Source: Collinsella aerofaciens
Lineage (GTDB): Bacteria > Actinomycetota > Coriobacteriia > Coriobacteriales > Coriobacteriaceae
Assembly (NCBI RefSeq): GCF_015555045.1
Contig: NZ_JADNJQ010000002.1
Location: 37,663-101,662 of the forward strand
Length of the DNA stretch: 64,000 bases
Reading direction: 5' to 3'
Below the pieces are notes generated by a model, which was not told where the DNA came from, made no database searches, and saw nothing but the letters and a program-made list of their open reading frames with translations. How positions within the stretch are numbered: the stretch's first letter is position 1; every line of letters starts with the position of its first letter. Shown here one piece after another: positions 36,832 to 45,050 of this stretch. The position numbers and the translations under genes are program-made.

Positions 36832-37080
36832 TTAGAGCGAGAGGTTTCTGATCGACGTAACGCAGGAAGCCTCGTCTACGCCCGAAACACGAAAGACGAC
36901 GCTCTCGCCGCACTCACCATAGAGGGCCATGAGTCCCATGACATCGCGGCCATCCGTGTGGCGATCGCCGATGCTGACTGACACGTCGCTACGATGCTTG
37001 GCAATGATGTCATAGAGCAGCGCAACCGGGCGGGCATGTAATCCCAACGGATCTTTAATCGTCTTTGTAAACTCGACCAT
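36832..37080 (-). CDS. HPr-like phosphocarrier protein with Asp46
   Basis: 82 aa. The PTS phosphorylation site is intact: His15 in GLHARP. The region around residue 46 reads GRDVMGLMAL where most Gram-positive HPr have KSIMGLMSL, so the regulatory Ser46 is Asp and Lys45 is Arg. His15 phosphorylation by enzyme I should work; HPr-kinase control cannot. The Asp might mimic the phosphoserine state. GGAGGGGA precedes ATG 37080; the upstream 15 residues are dropped. Single gene with its own terminator, no other PTS gene nearby. Confidence 0.92.
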   Translation of the reverse strand: MVEFTKTIKDPLGLHARPVALLYDIIAKHRSDVSVSIGDRHTDGRDVMGLMALYGECGESVVFRVSGVDEASCVTSIRNLSL

Positions 37081-37169
37081 GTCCCCTCCCACGACATCGC
37101 ACATTCGGCCGGCAAACCCAGCCACGTGGTAGTTATTGTACGTTACCGGCGCACCCCCGTCTCACAAAA

Positions 37170-37200
37170 AACGAGGGAAGGCACGCGTCCTTCCCTCGTT
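37170..37200 (-). terminator. terminator of aspS
   Basis: AACGAGGGAAGG and complement, 7-base loop, then TTTTTTG on the minus strand. Confidence 0.93.
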
Positions 37201-37223
37201 GCGGGCAATATGTAGCCACTCGC

Positions 37224-39011
37224 CTACATCAGGCGCAGGCTGACGTCCTTGAGCTGGGCGCCACTAACGGCACTCGGGGCGCCCGACATGAGGTCGGAGC
37301 CGCTGGCCGTCTTGGGGAACGCCATGACGTCGCGGATGGAGTCGGAACCGGTGAGCAGCATGCACACGCGGTCCAGGCCCAGAGCGAAACCGCCCATCGG
37401 GGGCGCACCAAACTTGAGGGCCTCCATGAGGAAGCCGAACTGCGACTCGGCGCGCTCCTCGGTAAAGCCCAGGAGCTTGAGCATGGACATCTGCATCTCG
37501 GCGTTGTGGATACGCATACCGCCACCGCCGGCCTCAAAGCCGTCCATGACAAAGTCGTAGGTGCAAGAACCGGCCGCCAGCGGGTCGGCCTCGATCTTGG
37601 CGATGTCGGTCTCGGTCGGCAGCGTGAAGGGCTGATGCTCGGCAGCGTAGGCCTTGCGGTCCTCATCCCAGTGGAACAGCGGGAAGTTGACGACCCACAG
37701 GAAGTCGTGGCCCTCACGCTTGATCTCGAGTGCGTTGGCCATGTGGGAACGCATGCCGCCCAGGATCTCGTCAGAGAGCAGGCGCGGGCCGGCGGCGAAC
37801 ATCACGAGGTCGCCAGGCTCGACGTCCATGCGCTCGCGCAGAGCAGCCATCTCCTCGTCCGAGAAGAACTTGACGATGGGGCTGTTGATGGAGCCGTCCT
37901 CGCGGAAGGCGATCCAGGCCAGGCCCTTGGCGCCAAACGTGGAGGCCACGCCGGCGAGCTTATCGATCTTGGCACGTGCCCAGGCACCGGCGCCCTTGGC
38001 GTTGATGGCCTTGACGACAGAGCCCTCCTCGTTCGCGGCAGTCGCAAAGACCTTGAACTTGGAGTTGGCAAAGATGTCGGTCAGGTCGACCAGGTGCATG
38101 CCATAGCGGGTATCGGGCTTGTCGGAGCCATAGGTGTCCATGGCATCCCAGTAGTTCATGCGGCGCAGCGGCGTGGGCATCTCGACGCCCATGCGACCGA
38201 AAGCATCGGCAAGAACCTCTTCGAGCGCGCTCATGACATCGTTCTGGTCCACGAAGGACATCTCGATATCGACCTGAGTGAACTCGGGCTGGCGGTCGGC
38301 ACGCAGGTCCTCGTCGCGGAAGCACTTGGCAACCTGGTAGTAGCGCTCGACACCACCGACCATGAGCAGCTGCTTCAGGAGCTGCGGGGACTGCGGCAGG
38401 GCGTAGAAGTTACCCGGCTGGATGCGGCTGGGGACGATGAAGTCGCGGGCGCCCTCGGGCGTGGACTTGAACAGGGAGGGCGTATCAACCTCCATGAACT
38501 CACGGTTGTGCAGCGCCTCGCGAATGGCAAAGGTGAAGTCGGAGCGCAGCTTGAGGTTGGCCATCATTTCGGGACGACGGAGGTCCAGATAGCGATAGCG
38601 CAGGCGGGTGTCCTCGCTGGTCTCGATGCCGTCCTCGATCTGGAACGGCGGGGTGACGGACGTATTGAGTACCTCGGCGTGGTCGGTCAGGACCTCGATC
38701 TCGCCGGTCGCGAGCTTGGTGTTGGTGGTCTCCTCGCCACGAGCGCGCACGACGCCGTGGATCTTGATGGGCCACTCGGGACGCATGGTCTCGGCGATCT
38801 TAAAGGCATCGCCGTCGGAGTGCTCGGGGTCGAAGGTGAGCTGCGTGATGCCCTCGCGGTCGCGAAGGTCACAGAAGATAAGGCCGCCGTGGTCGCGGCG
38901 ACGGCTCACCCAACCGGTGAGGGTGACCTCTTCGCCCACGTTCTCGAAGCGAAGCTCGCCGCAGGTACGGGTGTGCATGGAATGCTCATCGATGGGACGG
39001 GTCTGGCTCAT
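37224..39011 (-). CDS. aspS: aspartyl-tRNA synthetase (bacterial type)
   Basis: 595 aa. An N-terminal OB anticodon-binding domain (GEEVTLTGWVSRRRDHGGLIF), class II catalytic motifs (motif 2 FRDEDLRADRQPEFTQVDIE; motif 3 GGFALGLDRV) and the GAD insert of about 130 residues (about 300-420) that marks the bacterial form. It charges tRNA-Asp; in organisms lacking asparaginyl-tRNA synthetase it may also charge tRNA-Asn, which cannot be judged here. AAGGAGG lies before the ATG at 39011. No T-box-like leader was seen upstream. Confidence 0.97.
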   Translation of the reverse strand: MSQTRPIDEHSMHTRTCGELRFENVGEEVTLTGWVSRRRDHGGLIFCDLRDREGITQLTFDPEHSDGDAFKIAETMRPEWPIKIHGVVRARGEETTNTKLATGEIEVLTDHAEVLNTSVTPPFQIEDGIETSEDTRLRYRYLDLRRPEMMANLKLRSDFTFAIREALHNREFMEVDTPSLFKSTPEGARDFIVPSRIQPGNFYALPQSPQLLKQLLMVGGVERYYQVAKCFRDEDLRADRQPEFTQVDIEMSFVDQNDVMSALEEVLADAFGRMGVEMPTPLRRMNYWDAMDTYGSDKPDTRYGMHLVDLTDIFANSKFKVFATAANEEGSVVKAINAKGAGAWARAKIDKLAGVASTFGAKGLAWIAFREDGSINSPIVKFFSDEEMAALRERMDVEPGDLVMFAAGPRLLSDEILGGMRSHMANALEIKREGHDFLWVVNFPLFHWDEDRKAYAAEHQPFTLPTETDIAKIEADPLAAGSCTYDFVMDGFEAGGGGMRIHNAEMQMSMLKLLGFTEERAESQFGFLMEALKFGAPPMGGFALGLDRVCMLLTGSDSIRDVMAFPKTASGSDLMSGAPSAVSGAQLKDVSLRLM

Positions 39012-39267
39012 ACCAGTGATCCTCCTTTATGGATCTGTGCCGCCCCGTGTCGTTCCGGGCGGCGTCGTACAGATTTGCCCAGCCTGCGTAAACCGCGCAG
39101 CCGGGCATGGCGTTCTATCTTATCGCACCCGCGTCGATGTGCCGCGAAAAAGTAGCTCTTGCCCAAAGACTTGACGGAGACGAAACAATTGACGCGGCCT
39201 GGCCGTCGCCCAAGCGCGCGGCGTGCGACAATGTGCCCCAATACAACCGCACTCGGAAAGGCCCGTC

Positions 39268-39903
39268 ATGACCGCACGCCTCATCGTTATGGATATCGAC
39301 TCCACGCTCATCAACCAGGAGGTCATCGACCTGTTGGGCGAGGAGGCCGGCGTGGGCGAGCAGGTAGCGCAGATCACCGAGCGCGCCATGCGCGGCGAGC
39401 TCGACTTTAAGCAGGCGCTCGAGGAACGCGTGGGGCTGCTTGCCGGCTTGGATGAGAGCGTATTCGAGCGCACCTTTGAGCGCGTGACGTTTACCCCCGG
39501 CGCGCTGGAGCTTGTGCGCTCGGCACACAGCAAGGGCTGGAAGGTCGGCGTGGTAAGCGGCGGCTTTCACGAGGTCGCCGACAAGATCGTGGCCGCCGCG
39601 GGCATCGACTTTTGCCTCGCTAACCGCCTGGAGGTCGTGGACGGCAAGCTCACCGGTAAGCTGGCGGCAGACATCGTGACCAAGGAGTCCAAGCTCATCC
39701 AGCTGCTGGATTGGGCGGTTGAGTGCGGTGTCGACATGGCCCACACCGTCGCGATCGGCGACGGCGCCAACGACATCCCCATGATTCAGGCCGCGGGCAC
39801 GGGCATCGCGTTTTGCGCCAAGCCCAAGACGCGCGAGGCCGCCCCGTTTGCCATCGACGAGCGCAACCTGATGCTCGCCATGGACATCATCCTGCGCGAC
39901 TAG
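39268..39903 (+). CDS. serB: phosphoserine phosphatase SerB
   Basis: 211 aa HAD family. Motif I is VMDIDSTLI with nucleophile Asp9 and Asp11, motif II is VVSGGFHEV, and motif IV is GDGANDIPMI; together typical of SerB (SGGF with GDGAND). It makes serine from phosphoserine in the last step of serine synthesis. The lack of an ACT domain is common in Gram-positives. ATG 39268 has GGAAAGG upstream; 15 residues of the longest ORF are dropped. Transcribed away from aspS; other serine genes are not adjacent. Confidence 0.92.
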   Translation: MTARLIVMDIDSTLINQEVIDLLGEEAGVGEQVAQITERAMRGELDFKQALEERVGLLAGLDESVFERTFERVTFTPGALELVRSAHSKGWKVGVVSGGFHEVADKIVAAAGIDFCLANRLEVVDGKLTGKLAADIVTKESKLIQLLDWAVECGVDMAHTVAIGDGANDIPMIQAAGTGIAFCAKPKTREAAPFAIDERNLMLAMDIILRD

Positions 39904-39939
39904 CCGATCCGTCTAACAATTGAATCAGTCTGTCCTATA

Positions 39940-39973
39940 GTTTCCGAACAATTTTGTCTTAGTGTTCGGAAAC
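39940..39973. promoter_or_regulatory. 11-bp palindrome upstream of larB, candidate operator
   Basis: GTTTCCGAACA and TGTTCGGAAAC are perfect complements with a 12-base spacer, just after a possible -10 (TATAGT, 39935) and 45-80 bp before larB. The size and symmetry suit a dimeric TetR-type repressor, and a TetR gene ends the same operon. Confidence 0.55.
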
Positions 39974-40017
39974 ATACCCTTTGAGTGCTAGACTTTGCGC
40001 CGTCGAAGGGAACATAT

Positions 40018-40800
40018 ATGGATAAGCGAGATCTTGAGCAGTTGCTGAGCGATGTTGCCGGCGGAGCAGTCGCCCCTGCCGATGCCCTCACGCGCATCCA
40101 GACGGCGCCAACCGCCGACCTGGGTTTTGCACAGCTCGATCTTTCGCGCGGGGTGCGCCAGGGAGCCGGCGAGGTTGTCTACGGCGCCGGTAAAACCGCC
40201 GAGCAGGTTGCCGCCATTATCGAAGCACTGCGCGATGCCGGCCAGGAGCGCATCCTGGTCACGCGCCTGGACGCCGAAAAGGCAGCCCGCACCTCGGAGC
40301 TCCTCGACAACGGCATCGACCTGGGATATGCCCCGGACGCACAGCTCGCCCTCGTGGGAGGCAAGCCCTCCCCCACCGGCAACGGACGCATCGTCGTCGC
40401 CTGCGCCGGCACGAGCGACCTGCCCGTCGCCGAAGAGGCGGCAGTGACGGCCGAGTTCTATGGCAACGAGGTCGATCGCCTCTACGACGTAGGTGTCGCC
40501 GGCCTGCACCGTCTGCTCGCGCATGCCGAGGAGCTTGCCCAGGCACAGGTGGTCATCGCCATCGCCGGCATGGAAGGCGCGCTGGCGAGCGTTGTCGGCG
40601 GCCTGGTGAGCTGTCCGGTCATTGCCGTTCCCACCAGCGTGGGCTACGGTGCGAGCTTTGGTGGCGTAGCCGCGCTGCTCGCCATGCTCAACTCCTGCGC
40701 CAGCGGCGTTTCGGTCGTCAATATCGACAATGGCTTTGGTGCCGCATACCAGGCAAGTCTTATCAATCATCTGAGCGCCGGCACACCCCGCGCCCGTTAA
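40018..40800 (+). CDS. larB: nickel-pincer cofactor biosynthesis protein LarB
   Basis: 260 aa, AIR-carboxylase-like. LarB carboxylates and hydrolyses nicotinic acid adenine dinucleotide to start synthesis of the nickel-pincer cofactor used by lactate racemase. Diagnostic parts are QGAGEVVYGAGKT, VACAGTSDLPVAEEAAVTA, DVGVAGLHRLL, AIAGMEGALASVVGGL and VPTSVGYGASFGG. GAAGGG precedes ATG 40018. The next gene, larC, starts 10 bases after the stop. Likely under the palindrome at 39940. Confidence 0.96.
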   Translation: MDKRDLEQLLSDVAGGAVAPADALTRIQTAPTADLGFAQLDLSRGVRQGAGEVVYGAGKTAEQVAAIIEALRDAGQERILVTRLDAEKAARTSELLDNGIDLGYAPDAQLALVGGKPSPTGNGRIVVACAGTSDLPVAEEAAVTAEFYGNEVDRLYDVGVAGLHRLLAHAEELAQAQVVIAIAGMEGALASVVGGLVSCPVIAVPTSVGYGASFGGVAALLAMLNSCASGVSVVNIDNGFGAAYQASLINHLSAGTPRAR

Positions 40801-40810
40801 GGAGCATTCC

Positions 40811-41728
40811 ATGTCTAACCATCAGCACACGCTTATCATCGATGGCACCTCGGGCATCAGCGGCGATATGACCGTCGCGGCCCTGCTCGACCTGGGCGCC
40901 AGCGAGGAGCACCTACGCGAACAGCTCGCCACGCTGCCGGTCGACGGCCTTTCGATCGCCGTGACGCGCGTAAACAAGCATGGCATCGACGCCTGCGATT
41001 TCGACGTCCAGCTTGCAGAGGGGCTCGAGAACCACGACCACGACATGGCCTGGCTCTACGGCAACGAAGCAGCTGCCGAGCACACGCACGAGCATGAGCA
41101 CCACCATCATGATCATAGCGAGCACGAACACGAGCACTGCCACGAGCATGACCATGAGGGCCACGCCCATGAGCACGAGGATCATCACCACACCCACCAC
41201 CATCATCACCGCTCGCTAGCCGACGTCACCGCCATCATCGATGGCTCGCAGCTATGCGATGGCGCCAAGCGTCGTGCCCTCGCCATTTTTTCCGTACTCG
41301 CTGCTGCCGAGGCCAAGGCTCACGGCAAAACGCCCGACACCGTCCTGTTTCACGAGGTGGGCGCCGTCGACTCCATCGTCGACGTCTGTTCTGTCGCCAT
41401 CTGCCTCGACGACCTGGGTATTGAGGATATCGTGGTCGAGTCGCTCTCCGAGGGCCACGGAACCATCCGCTGCGCCCACGGCCTCATGCCCATTCCCGTC
41501 CCCGCTGTTGTCAACCTGTGCCAGGCAGGCAATATCGCCCTCACGCCTGCACCGGTCGCCGGCGAGCTCGTGACGCCGACGGGCGCCGCCATCGTCACCG
41601 CGCTGCGCACGTCCGACCAACTGCCCTCACGCTACCGCATCGAAGCCGTCGGCTACGGCGCCGGCAAACGCCCCTACGAGGGTTGCTCCGGCACGCTCCG
41701 CTGCCTGCTCGTTCACGCGGACGCATAG
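40811..41728 (+). CDS. larC: LarC N-terminal domain (LarC1) with a His-rich nickel-binding insert
   Basis: 305 aa. The LarC family inserts nickel into the pincer cofactor. Signature parts are DGTSGISGDMTVAALLDLG, FHEVGAVDSIVDVCSVAICL, PIPVPAVVNLCQ and the end YGAGKRPYEGCSGTLRCLL. Residues 91-133 hold 25 His in 43, an expected nickel sink. In the classic lar operon a second domain, LarC2, follows by a programmed frameshift; here the ORF stops at 41728 and a tetR gene starts 2 bases later in every respect a different protein, so LarC2 is not in this place. The gene starts 10 bases after larB. Confidence 0.92.
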   Translation: MSNHQHTLIIDGTSGISGDMTVAALLDLGASEEHLREQLATLPVDGLSIAVTRVNKHGIDACDFDVQLAEGLENHDHDMAWLYGNEAAAEHTHEHEHHHHDHSEHEHEHCHEHDHEGHAHEHEDHHHTHHHHHRSLADVTAIIDGSQLCDGAKRRALAIFSVLAAAEAKAHGKTPDTVLFHEVGAVDSIVDVCSVAICLDDLGIEDIVVESLSEGHGTIRCAHGLMPIPVPAVVNLCQAGNIALTPAPVAGELVTPTGAAIVTALRTSDQLPSRYRIEAVGYGAGKRPYEGCSGTLRCLLVHADA

Positions 41729-41730
41729 CC

Positions 41731-42270
41731 ATGGATGCCCGCAAGGCAAAAAGCCGTGCCGCCATCGTTGCGGCGTTCTCCGAGCTCCTGTGCGAGGAAG
41801 ATTACGGCAAGATCACCGTCGGCGACATCATCGCTCGCGCCCACGTAGGTCGGGCCACGTTCTACGGCCTCTTCAAAAGCAAAGATGACCTGCTCGCTGA
41901 ACTCGTGCGCGATATCTGCACCCATGCCCTCGACGATGACGGTACACCCCTCGACGACCCGCTCGTACAGGTCGAGCATATCCTCAACAACCTCTGGGAA
42001 CGCCGTCAGGGTGTACGGGCACTGGTAGCCGGCGCCGGTTCACGCGTCTTCGCCGACAGCCTCCGCAAGACCATCATGGCCCGAGCAGCCGAAACCGTCC
42101 CTACCGACCCAAACGGCCCCGCCGGCACCATGGACCGCAGCTTCCTACTACACCACATAGCCTCAAGCTTCGTAGGAATGGTCCAATGGTGGGCCTGGCA
42201 CAACTTCCAAGCAGATAAAGCCGACGTAGCCAAAGACTACCTCTCGGCCATAAAGCCCCTCTTCAACTAA
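41731..42270 (+). CDS. TetR-family transcriptional regulator
   Basis: 179 aa. An N-terminal TetR HTH (about 1-55: AIVAAFSELLCEEDYGKITV, then RAHVGRATFYGLFKSKDDL) and a helical ligand domain with WWAWHNF near the end. The start lies two bases after the larC stop without a Shine-Dalgarno, so it is probably translated by coupling. Being in the larBC operon it may repress that operon through the 39940 palindrome; this is inference. The longer ORF overlapping larC is in the same frame as larC antisense-like text and rejected. Confidence 0.88.
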   Translation: MDARKAKSRAAIVAAFSELLCEEDYGKITVGDIIARAHVGRATFYGLFKSKDDLLAELVRDICTHALDDDGTPLDDPLVQVEHILNNLWERRQGVRALVAGAGSRVFADSLRKTIMARAAETVPTDPNGPAGTMDRSFLLHHIASSFVGMVQWWAWHNFQADKADVAKDYLSAIKPLFN

Positions 42271-42431
42271 GTAAACCCCTCATCCCAAAGCTCCGCCCCA
42301 ACCCAAAGCACAATCCATCCCAAAGTATCAACAACAGCCCAACGCCCCTACCAGCAACAAGCCCCTCCCATCCAAATTCAGATATATATGTTGGGTTGCT
42401 TGTACGAACGCAACAAAGACCCCGCAGCTGA

Positions 42432-42546
42432 CCGCATGGGGTAACTTCCCAGCGCATTCCGCAGGACGCAAAAAGGCTCGCCGCACGAAGTGCGCAGCGA
42501 GCCTTTTTGCATGTCCGAGGACGCGCTGGGAAGTTACCCCATGCGG
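42432..42546. repeat. nested long hairpin element A (downstream of larD and tetR)
   Basis: Outer arms of 24 bp pair perfectly (42432-42455 with 42523-42546, beginning CCGCATGGGGTAACTTCC). Then the left joint ATTCCGCA, a 4-bp stem GGAC/GTCC, a 14-bp inner stem GCAAAAAGGCTCGC, an apical CGCAC-GAA-GTGCG, and the right joint GAGGAC. The inner AAAAAGG...CCTTTTT portion can act as a bidirectional terminator for the convergent tetR and larD genes. The rest of 42271-42572 shows nothing else. Confidence 0.9.
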
Positions 42547-42572
42547 CCAGCGGACAACTATGTAGCCTCAGA

Positions 42573-43304
42573 CTAGAACATGCCCAAGAAACCGTGCACA
42601 AACAGTGCAGCCAGAGCGGCACCGACAAACGGAGCGATGCCAGGAACGAGCAGGCCGTACTTCCAGTTATTGTCAGCCTTGTTCTTGATCGGCAGCACCT
42701 GATAGGCCATGCGAGGACCAAGGTCACGAGCCTGGTTCATGGCGAAGCCGGTGATGCCGCCCATGCCCATGCCAACAGCCCAAACGATCAGACCGACGCA
42801 GATAGCGAGCATCAGAACGTTCTCGCCGGCGCGGTTAGCGGCAGCAAGGATGGCGCTGATGAACACAAAGGTGCAGATAGCCTCGCAGAAGAAGTTACGA
42901 GCATAGTTCGTGCCCTCGGTGGTGGGGTTGGTCGAGAAGATGTTGCGCTGGGCAATGGGATCGACGACGCCATCGGAAGCCTTGAACTCATCGGCATACA
43001 TAAGCCAAGCGATTACGGCGCCCACAAAGCCGCCGAGCATATCGGCAATCATGAAGGGGATGCAGCTGCTCCACGGCACCAGGCCGACGATGCACTGGGC
43101 AAGCACCATAGCCGGGTTCATGCACACGGCGCCGCCAAAGACAAACAGGCAGACCGAGATGCCAAAGGACCAGGTGGTGATGGCAAACATGTGGCCGGAG
43201 CCCTGATACTTGGTGCCCTTGAGCACGGTATCGCAGTGCACGCCCACGCCAAAGATGATCATGAGGGCCGTTGCGCCGAATTCGCAGAGGAGTTTGGTAA
43301 GCAT
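42573..43304 (-). CDS. larD: MIP-family channel, probable lactate channel LarD
   Basis: 243 aa, six TM helices and two half-helices of the aquaglyceroporin fold. The first NPA motif is GAVCMNPAMVLA, the second is FAMNQARDLGPR, with Pro replaced by Gln. The gene follows larA on the same strand with a 49-bp gap. In known lar systems a GlpF-type channel next to larA conducts lactic acid, so LarD is the best name. Pure glycerol or water transport cannot be excluded. AAGG precedes the ATG. Confidence 0.85.
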   Translation of the reverse strand: MLTKLLCEFGATALMIIFGVGVHCDTVLKGTKYQGSGHMFAITTWSFGISVCLFVFGGAVCMNPAMVLAQCIVGLVPWSSCIPFMIADMLGGFVGAVIAWLMYADEFKASDGVVDPIAQRNIFSTNPTTEGTNYARNFFCEAICTFVFISAILAAANRAGENVLMLAICVGLIVWAVGMGMGGITGFAMNQARDLGPRMAYQVLPIKNKADNNWKYGLLVPGIAPFVGAALAALFVHGFLGMF

Positions 43305-43353
43305 AAAACCTTATCTTTCTTGTCGGTTATAAACGATTCGTTTAGGCCGCGCG

Positions 43354-44631
43354 CTAGTGCTGCGCGACGACAACGCCCAGGCCATCGGGAATGACGGCAA
43401 CCTTGGCGTCAGCACCCTTCATCTCAAAGGCGAGCTTGAGCGCCTCCTCGAGGGTGTTGACCGGCGTCATGTGCATATCCTTGATCATCTGGTGATCGCA
43501 CAGGTCGGTGACCATGATCACAGGGTGATGTGCCAGGATGCGGGCGAAAATCTGGCTCGTCCACTGGTCGGGCAGGGTCTCGTCCTTGGGACGATCGATG
43601 CAGGCGCGCTCAAACTCTGCCGGATCGTTGTCGGCGATGTTGTGATAGAAGCCCTCGCCACCGTGACCGTCGGCGCAACCGGCAACGTCGATAATCACGC
43701 CGCCTTCGGGAAGCGTGGCCTCGGCAGAGCACATGCCCTTTACAGCCTGGTAGATGTTCTGGTCGAGCGGGTAGCCGCCGTTGGTGGTGACGGCAATCTC
43801 GCACTCGACGGGCTCAACGCCGGCAAGGCTCTTCACGAACTCGCAGCCAGCTTCGTGCGCCTTGTGGATGTCGCCGGCAAAGGAGCCGATGACCTCGTGC
43901 TTGCCGTTAAGTACCACGTTAAGCACAAAGGCAAGGTGAGCCATCTCGGCAGCGGCAAACATGTCCTCGCTCACGTGGTTGTGGCACAGGTTGCCGGCAC
44001 GCGAGTGGGAATCATTCACAAACTGACCGTTGTGGTTGTACATGATGGTCTTGTAGCTGGCGATGCCGGGCAGGACGGACTTGCGGCTGCCGGAGAAACC
44101 GGCAAAGAAGTGCGGCTCAATGAAACCCTCGGCAAGCAGCAAGTCGCATTCGGCGGCAATCTTGTTGATGATGCAATCGCCGCCAGAAGGCAGGGTGCCG
44201 ATCTTTTTCATCATGCTGTCGTCAGTCGCAACATGCATGACGATTTCCTCGTTGGCAACGATCTCCTCGCCATACTTATTGACGAGTTCCTCGTGCGTCG
44301 ACGGACGGTGCATACCCGTAGCAACAAGAATGCGAACGCGCGCCTCAGGCGCAGCGGAGTGGATGTGATGCAGCAGAATAGGCATCGTCACACGCGAGGG
44401 AACGGGACGCGTATGGTCGGAGCTAATGATGACAATATCCTTCTTGCCAGCACAAAGCTCCTCGAGCGAAGGCGAGCCATAAGGGTTGGCAAGCGATTCC
44501 TCTACCAGCTCTTCCTGCGATTTTGTGGTCTTAAACTCGTTTTGATGACCTTCCATCACACCCGCGAAGTTCTTATCCTCGAGCTCCAGATGCAACGTCT
44601 TGTGGTCAAACGGCAGTTCACATTCAAACAA
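43354..44631 (-). CDS. larA: nickel-dependent lactate racemase LarA
   Basis: 425 aa from a TTG start at 44631, matching the 424-aa length of the characterised enzyme. Conserved segments are IISSDHTRPVPS, ATGMHRPSTHEELVNKYGEE, LPSGGDCIINKIAAE, EPHFFAGFSGSRKSVLPGIA (pincer Lys and His region), DGHGGEGFYHN, IPDQWTSQIFARIL. It interconverts D- and L-lactate. The TTG is chosen because an AAAGGAAGAGGG lies about 10 bases upstream and homology begins there; the 103-codon upward extension has no protein character. The cofactor genes larB and larC lie 3 kb away on the other strand. Confidence 0.93.
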   Translation of the reverse strand: MFECELPFDHKTLHLELEDKNFAGVMEGHQNEFKTTKSQEELVEESLANPYGSPSLEELCAGKKDIVIISSDHTRPVPSRVTMPILLHHIHSAAPEARVRILVATGMHRPSTHEELVNKYGEEIVANEEIVMHVATDDSMMKKIGTLPSGGDCIINKIAAECDLLLAEGFIEPHFFAGFSGSRKSVLPGIASYKTIMYNHNGQFVNDSHSRAGNLCHNHVSEDMFAAAEMAHLAFVLNVVLNGKHEVIGSFAGDIHKAHEAGCEFVKSLAGVEPVECEIAVTTNGGYPLDQNIYQAVKGMCSAEATLPEGGVIIDVAGCADGHGGEGFYHNIADNDPAEFERACIDRPKDETLPDQWTSQIFARILAHHPVIMVTDLCDHQMIKDMHMTPVNTLEEALKLAFEMKGADAKVAVIPDGLGVVVAQH

Positions 44632-44757
44632 TGACGAGCGCCCTCTTCCTTTAAACTGACACACTAGATAAACCGTTGGAAGGATACGCCGCTCACCGAA
44701 AAACACCACCGTCCACCGACTCATTAACACAACGTTCATATTTGACCCACAACAAAA

Positions 44758-44787
44758 CGGCCGCGACCCCAAACGGGACCGCGGCCG
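44758..44787 (-). terminator. leader hairpin upstream of larA
   Basis: CGGCCGCG and CGCGGCCG around ACCCCAAACGGGAC, followed on minus by TTTTGTTG. It lies 125 bp before the larA start, so it may end ppc transcription or attenuate larA. Confidence 0.6.
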
Positions 44788-44900
44788 CAACAGTCGTAAG
44801 GCGAGAAGCGCCACATGCATCTCAATCCCAATCGATAAGACGCGAGGCGCGAAGCGCACTTTATTATCATCAGCTTTAATCCCTGAAGACCGAGGGCGAA

Positions 44901-45027
44901 GGGACCCGATGGGTTTCCCTCTGAATGCATTCCGCAGCACGAAGCCCCCTTATCCGCAGCTCTGAAAGAGCAGGATAAGGGGGCTTCAAGTGCGAGGACG
45001 CATTCAGAGGGAAACCCGTCGGGTCCC
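44901..45027. repeat. nested long hairpin element B (between ppc and larA)
   Basis: Outer arms of 28 bp (44901-44928 with 45000-45027, beginning GGGACCCGATGGGTTTCC) pair with a single G-T. Left joint ATTCCGCA, 4-bp stem GCAC/GTGC, 15-bp inner stem GAAGCCCCCTTATCC, apical GCTCT-GAA-AGAGC, right joint GAGGAC. The joints are identical to element A while the helices differ but keep pairing. Confidence 0.9.
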
Positions 45028-45050
45028 GGTGAGAGCCACAGGGCTATCGA

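Noticed and set aside
41700-41735. Programmed frameshift from larC1 into a larC2
   Set aside because: After the stop the only open frame encodes a TetR regulator; no LarC2-like segment and no obvious slippery site was visible.
44632-44940. N-terminal extension of larA (103 codons)
   Set aside because: It crosses the leader hairpin, has an atypical composition, and homology starts at the TTG codon at 44631.
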